Shown here piece after piece: positions 60,207 to 64,000 of a stretch of 64,000 bases of DNA (position 1 is its first letter; the number at the start of each line of letters is the position of its first letter). Source of the DNA: Streptomyces cinnamoneus (GTDB lineage: Bacteria; Actinomycetota; Actinomycetes; Streptomycetales; Streptomycetaceae); contig NZ_BMVB01000014.1 of the NCBI RefSeq assembly GCF_014650495.1, positions 62,001 through 126,000 on the forward strand. Reading direction: 5' to 3'. A model generated the notes under the pieces. It did not search any database, was not told where the DNA came from, and saw only the letters and a program-made list of their open reading frames with translations. A program made the position numbers and the translations under genes.

Positions 60207-61178
60207 ATGCGCGCCGACCGACTTCTCCGCCTGCTCCTGCTGCTCCAGAACCGCGGGCGCATGACGGCCACCGAGCTTGCCGCCGAGCTGGAGGTGTCGG
60301 TCCGTACGGTCTACCGGGACATCGAGGCGCTCCAGGCGTCGGGCGTCCCGGTCTGCGCCGAGCGCGGGCCCGACGGCGGCTACCGCCTGATGGACGGCTA
60401 CCGCACACGGCTGACGGGGCTCACCGACGCCGAGGCCGACGCGCTGTTCCTCGCCGGAGCGCCCGGCCCCGCCCGTGAACTGGGCCTCGGCGCCGTACTG
60501 GCGACCGCCCAGCTGAAGCTGCAAGCCGCCCTCCCGAGCGGGGCGGCCGAGCGCACCCGGCGCGTCCAGGACCGCTTCCACCTCGACGCGCCGGCTTGGT
60601 TCCGCGACAGCGACCCGGTCGCGCATCTGGGGCCCGTCGCGCAGGCAGTGTGGGAACAGCGGGTGCTGCGCGTGCACTACCGGCGCTGGAGCGGCGAGAT
60701 CCACCGCGAAATGCACCCGCTCGGCCTCGTCCTCAAAAGCGGCATCTGGTACCTGGTGGCCCGCACCGACGACACCGTACGGACCTACCGGATATCGAGG
60801 CTCGTGGCCGTGGAGGTCACGGACACGGTCTTCGAGCGGCCCACCGACTTCGATCTGGCCGCCCATTGGCAGGAATCCTCCCGGCGCCTGGAAGCCACGT
60901 TCCACCAGGGGACTGCGCACCTGCGGATTTCTCCCCGGGCACAACGGCTGTTGCCCGTGCAGTTCGGAAACGCCGGCTCCCGAGCCCTGGACAGCGCAGG
61001 GCCGCCGGACGACGAGGGCTGGGTGCGGGTGGACATGCCGGTCGAGTCGCCCACCGTCGCGGTCGGCGACCTGCTCAGACTCGGCACGGAGGCAGAGGTC
61101 ATCGGCCCGCCCGCCCTACGACGGGCCGTCGCCGAGGCCGTGACCGTCCTGGCCGACCGCTATGCAGGGACACCCTGA
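60207..61178 (+). CDS. WYL-domain (YafY-like) transcriptional regulator
   Basis: 323 residues. An N-terminal winged helix (LLLLLQNRGRMTATELAAEL, then SVRTVYRDIEALQASGV) precedes a WYL domain. There the GIWYLVARTDDTVRTYRISRL motif carries the Trp-Tyr-Leu triad near residue 183, followed by the WCX-type C terminus. WYL proteins sense ligands, often nucleic acids or nucleotides. It probably regulates the divergent DUF3224 gene through the inverted repeat between them. The ATG at 60207 follows GAGAGAAT. Confidence 0.88.
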   Translation: MRADRLLRLLLLLQNRGRMTATELAAELEVSVRTVYRDIEALQASGVPVCAERGPDGGYRLMDGYRTRLTGLTDAEADALFLAGAPGPARELGLGAVLATAQLKLQAALPSGAAERTRRVQDRFHLDAPAWFRDSDPVAHLGPVAQAVWEQRVLRVHYRRWSGEIHREMHPLGLVLKSGIWYLVARTDDTVRTYRISRLVAVEVTDTVFERPTDFDLAAHWQESSRRLEATFHQGTAHLRISPRAQRLLPVQFGNAGSRALDSAGPPDDEGWVRVDMPVESPTVAVGDLLRLGTEAEVIGPPALRRAVAEAVTVLADRYAGTP

Positions 61179-61274
61179 ACACGCCAGGCTGTCCCTGCCC
61201 CACCCCGCGCGTCCGTTCCGTTGCGCACAACTCCCCGGCTGAGAGCCGAAGGCTCCTCCCTGAGAAGGAGTGAC

Positions 61275-62489
61275 ATGCCCACCTTGCGCTCCCGGCCGTG
61301 GCTGCTCGCCACGGCCTGCACTCTCGCCACGTCCATAACCGCCTGCGCAGCCATGGCCGCGCCCACCCCGGCGACGGCACACGGGCCCGAGCGGCCGTCA
61401 CCCGCCGCCGACTGCGCGCTCAAGGGCCGGACCGGCTGGACCGACGAGGGCCATGACACCGACCGGGCGCAGTTCCGGCGTGCCACGGGCGTCCACCGGG
61501 TCCTGACGCTGTTCGTGGACTTCCCCGATGCCCGGGCCACCGACTCGACCGCCGCGTACGCCGACCTCCTCGCCCCCGCCGCCGAGTGGATGCGCACGGC
61601 CTCCTACGGCCGCTCGCAGCTGGACCTGACGTTCGCGCACCGCTGGATCCGGATGCCGGCGGCGTCCACGGGTTACGGATTCCAGCGCGGGCTCACCTTC
61701 GAGGCCCACGAACGCTACCTGCGCGACGCGGTCGCGGCCGCCGACCCGTACGCGGACTTCTCCCGCTACGACATGGTCTACGTCGTCCCCACCAGAGCGG
61801 CCGCAGCGATCTCCTTCTCCCCCACCTACCTCTACGACCCGTCCACGCCCGGTGTCGTGGCCGACGGAACCCGCGTCAAATGGGCCGTCACCTTCGGCCA
61901 GGACATGTGGCGCTGGGGGCACAAGGTCGCCGCGCACGAGACCGGCCACGTCTTCGGACTGCCCGATCTGTACGCCTTCACCGGCGACACCCACGGATTC
62001 GTGGGCGGCTGGGACGTCATGGGCAACATCGGGGGCCATGCCCCGCAGCACCTCGGCTGGCATTCGTGGAAGCTCGGCTGGACCCGTGACGACCAGGTCG
62101 CCTGCCCGGCCCGGCCCGGCCGGCGCACCGTCCGGCTGACGCCTGTGGAGCGCCCGGGCGGCACCAAGATCGCCGTCGTCCGCACGGGCGCGACCACGGC
62201 GTACGTGGCCGAGTCGCGTCGGGCCGAGGGCAACGACCCGCGCCCCTGTTCCACGGGTGTGCTGATCTACAAGGTGGACTCCGCGGTCACGACGGGCAAC
62301 GGGCCGGTCCGGGTGTTGAACGGACGCCCTGCCACCACCCCGCCGGCCGGGTGCGGCCCGCTCGACCTCGCGGCGTACGGGCCCGGCCAGTCCTTCACCG
62401 ACCCGGCCGCGGGCGTCCGCATCGACGTCGTCGCGGGCGGCCGCTCAGGAGACACGGTGCGCATCACCGCCACCGGACAGGCCACTTGA
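61275..62489 (+). CDS. Secreted M6-type metalloprotease
   Basis: 404 residues with a signal peptide (LLATACTLATSITACAAMAA, after a short basic start). The zinc motif AAHETGHVFGLPDLY at about 218-232 matches HExxHxxGxxD of immune inhibitor A-type peptidases, and GGWDVMGN is the Met-turn-like segment. The C-terminal 150 residues are beta-rich. M6 enzymes degrade host or competitor proteins outside the cell. GAAGGAG lies before the ATG. A lipobox-like TAC inside the signal could instead give a lipoprotein. It starts 96 bases after the WYL gene. Confidence 0.85.
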   Translation: MPTLRSRPWLLATACTLATSITACAAMAAPTPATAHGPERPSPAADCALKGRTGWTDEGHDTDRAQFRRATGVHRVLTLFVDFPDARATDSTAAYADLLAPAAEWMRTASYGRSQLDLTFAHRWIRMPAASTGYGFQRGLTFEAHERYLRDAVAAADPYADFSRYDMVYVVPTRAAAAISFSPTYLYDPSTPGVVADGTRVKWAVTFGQDMWRWGHKVAAHETGHVFGLPDLYAFTGDTHGFVGGWDVMGNIGGHAPQHLGWHSWKLGWTRDDQVACPARPGRRTVRLTPVERPGGTKIAVVRTGATTAYVAESRRAEGNDPRPCSTGVLIYKVDSAVTTGNGPVRVLNGRPATTPPAGCGPLDLAAYGPGQSFTDPAAGVRIDVVAGGRSGDTVRITATGQAT

Positions 62490-62586
62490 GACGCACCCGG
62501 CTCCCCGGACGAACCGGACGACCGCCACGACGCCCGTGAGAAGATCCACCTGCAGTGTGCCCTGATTCCTGTGGTGGAAGGTGACG

Positions 62587-63147
62587 ATGTACGCGATATC
62601 CCTGGGCGACGACGGTGCGGAACTGCGCCCGCTCGAACCGTGGCAGGCCGAGGAGTTCCTGGCCCACATCGACCGCGGACGGGAGTTCATCGGGCAGCAC
62701 AACGGGCTGCCCGACATCGTCACCGACCTCGCGTCGAGCCGGGCGTTCCTCCAGGCTTACGCGGACAAGACCGCGGCCGACGCCGGGCGGATCTGGGGCA
62801 TCTGGACGGACGGCAAGCTGGTCGGCGCCGTCATCTTCCGGAGGATGGACGTCGGGCAGCGCACCGCCGAGGCGGGCTGCTGGCTGGAGCCGTCGGGGGT
62901 GGGCCAGGGGCTGGTGACCCGGGCCGTGCGCGTGATCATCGACTGGGCCGTCGAGGAGCGGGGCATCCATCGCGTGGAGTGGTGGGTGTCGTCGGCGAAC
63001 GAGCCCAGCATCGCCGTGGCCCGGCGGCTCGGGATGACGAAGGACGGCGTGCTGCGGGAGAGCTACCTCTACCGCGGGAAGCGGCACGACGAGGAGATCT
63101 GGTCGGTGCTGGCGCCGGACTGGCGGGCGGCCAGGCAGACGTCCTGA
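62587..63147 (+). CDS. RimJ/RimL-type GNAT acetyltransferase
   Basis: 186 residues. GNAT fold of the ribosomal-protein acetyltransferase type: EPSGVGQGLVTRAVRVIID is the acetyl-CoA loop and helix, then WWVSSANEPSIAVARRLGM and GVLRESYLYRGKRHDE complete the fold. It transfers acetyl to an amine of unknown identity. GGAAGGTGACG precedes the ATG; a GTG two codons earlier is possible. It is 97 bases after the metalloprotease and convergent with the DUF2867-like gene. Confidence 0.88.
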   Translation: MYAISLGDDGAELRPLEPWQAEEFLAHIDRGREFIGQHNGLPDIVTDLASSRAFLQAYADKTAADAGRIWGIWTDGKLVGAVIFRRMDVGQRTAEAGCWLEPSGVGQGLVTRAVRVIIDWAVEERGIHRVEWWVSSANEPSIAVARRLGMTKDGVLRESYLYRGKRHDEEIWSVLAPDWRAARQTS

Positions 63148-63227
63148 GCCGGTCGCTCCGGGTACCGCTGCCCGGGCGGTGTCGGTGCCGGCGCTCACGG
63201 TTTCCGTGCGGCCGGCCTGTCGCAGCA

Positions 63228-63824
63228 TCAGGTCGCGTGCTTCTCGCCCGCGTTCGCCTGCCACGTGTGTCCGATCGCCCGGAGCAGCGCCGGATACACC
63301 CCCACGTACCGGAAGGGTTTGATGCTTGCCATGTAGACGGCGCCGAGCAGCCCGTTCGGCTTCACCAGGACGGCCATCTGGCCGCGGTAGCCGCCGGCCC
63401 CGTCCGGGACCCAGCCGATGTGCATGACCCCGTGCATGGTCCGGTTGGCTATCTCGGCCGCCCACTCGTCGTGCGTTCGGTAGACGGAGGTGAACGGGCG
63501 CGAGGAGAACGCGGGCCCCTGGGGACCGTCGCGGAGGTCCGCCGGCAACCGGTCGCGCAGTGTCTGCACCCGGCCGCCGACGCCGGCGTCGGGCTTGTCC
63601 CAGCCGAGCAGCGCTCCGAGCTTCCAACGGATCGCGAAGAGAGCGCGCGACACGGGTGAGGAGTCGCCCGTCGCGTCGCCTTCCGTGAACTGGCGCACCA
63701 GTCGCGGGAAGTCGTCGGGGCCGCCTGGTGTCGGGAGCGCCCACACGTCCTCGACCTGGAAGTCGCCGGCGATCCCGTGGATCCGCCAAGGCCGGGAGGT
63801 GTGGGCGGTTTTGGGGAGTCTCAT
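63228..63824 (-). CDS. DUF2867-like protein
   Basis: 198 residues. The sequence matches my memory of DUF2867 proteins (DFQVEDVWALPTPGGPDDF, then WAAEIANRTMHGVMHIGW and YMASIKPFRYVGVYPALLR), a SRPBCC-like family often next to TetR regulators. A 32-bp palindrome begins 11 bases upstream of the ATG and probably binds such a regulator; its gene is not in the window. Function unknown. Confidence 0.75.
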   Translation of the reverse strand: MRLPKTAHTSRPWRIHGIAGDFQVEDVWALPTPGGPDDFPRLVRQFTEGDATGDSSPVSRALFAIRWKLGALLGWDKPDAGVGGRVQTLRDRLPADLRDGPQGPAFSSRPFTSVYRTHDEWAAEIANRTMHGVMHIGWVPDGAGGYRGQMAVLVKPNGLLGAVYMASIKPFRYVGVYPALLRAIGHTWQANAGEKHAT

Positions 63825-63834
63825 GGAACAAGCC

Positions 63835-63866
63835 CCTCGATCTATACGGCTACGTATAGATCGAGG
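63835..63866. promoter_or_regulatory. 32-bp operator, 14-base perfect arms
   Basis: CCTCGATCTATACG and CGTATAGATCGAGG are perfect inverted arms around GCTA, immediately upstream of the DUF2867-like gene. The AT-rich core TATACG/CGTATA suggests a TetR-type site overlapping the promoter. As an RNA hairpin it would lie in the leader, so attenuation is an alternative. Confidence 0.75.
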
Positions 63867-64000
63867 TTAGTCCCGTCCGTGCACCCGCGTACAGCCGACG
63901 GGGCGTGAGGGCGGACACACCGGCTCCTCCGGGGTCGCGCGCCCGCTTGCGAGGGCTGGCCTACCGTTGCGCCGGCTCGACCGACTGCCAGAACCCGCAG

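Noticed and set aside
1..64000. CRISPR arrays and insertion sequences
   Set aside because: I saw no regularly spaced direct repeats, no transposase and no flanking terminal repeats.

Overview
The window is uniformly GC-rich, with GTG, TTG and probably CTG starts, tightly overlapping genes and many secreted or membrane proteins. It also carries TetR, PadR, XRE/MmyB-like and WYL regulators, lipoproteins and a compact ferredoxin/reductase/P450 cassette. This points to a Streptomyces chromosome, probably an accessory or arm-proximal part, because no core housekeeping operon is present. I give about 45 protein genes, one odd tRNA-like element, three or four gene remnants, four strong hairpin terminators and several perfect inverted repeats that look like operators.

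Left part (1-11 kb): a zinc-ribbon protein, an XRE/NB-ARC/TPR STAND regulator preceded by a tRNA-like element, a small VOC protein with a palindromic operator, a DMT transporter, a tandem GNAT acetyltransferase and a VOC-cupin fusion. These are followed by a SUKH (SMI1/KNR4) gene broken by an internal deletion, a secreted trypsin-like protease with five C-terminal propeller-type repeats, and a membrane-anchored secreted protein.

Centre (11.3-32.7 kb): the most unusual region. Six co-directional, overlapping or closely spaced genes encode a DUF6603-type protein, two large proteins of unrecognised families, two paralogous beta-sandwich-like proteins, and a hemopexin-like/YVTN beta-propeller hybrid lying between those paralogues. 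After a GNAT gene on the other strand comes a 2,453-residue protein. It has several LamG domains, some apparently nested inside another, a ricin-like trefoil, two coiled coils, and a C-terminal part with small-residue-rich amphipathic strands reminiscent of beta-pore formers. None of the seven has a recognisable signal peptide. I regard this as a candidate undescribed multi-protein assembly; its function is unknown.

Right part (32.7-64 kb): a secreted amidase, the Fd/FdR/P450 operon, a very large HEAT-like protein, a DUF6817-like protein, and a lipoprotein HNH nuclease coupled to a small protein. Next come a protein made of two tandem copies of one domain, a methyltransferase and a TetR remnant. 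A translationally coupled trio follows: a 39-residue His-rich peptide, a Nudix-like protein without the catalytic Glu pair, and an ABC exporter. The rest includes a Gly-rich secreted protein, a PadR-controlled acyl-CoA dehydrogenase, an HslV-like Ntn hydrolase, an SGNH hydrolase, a TetR/quinone-oxidoreductase pair, an XRE/NQO-like pair, a glutathione peroxidase and several small proteins. It ends with a WYL/DUF3224 divergon, a secreted M6-type metalloprotease, a GNAT protein and a DUF2867-like gene with a 32-bp operator.
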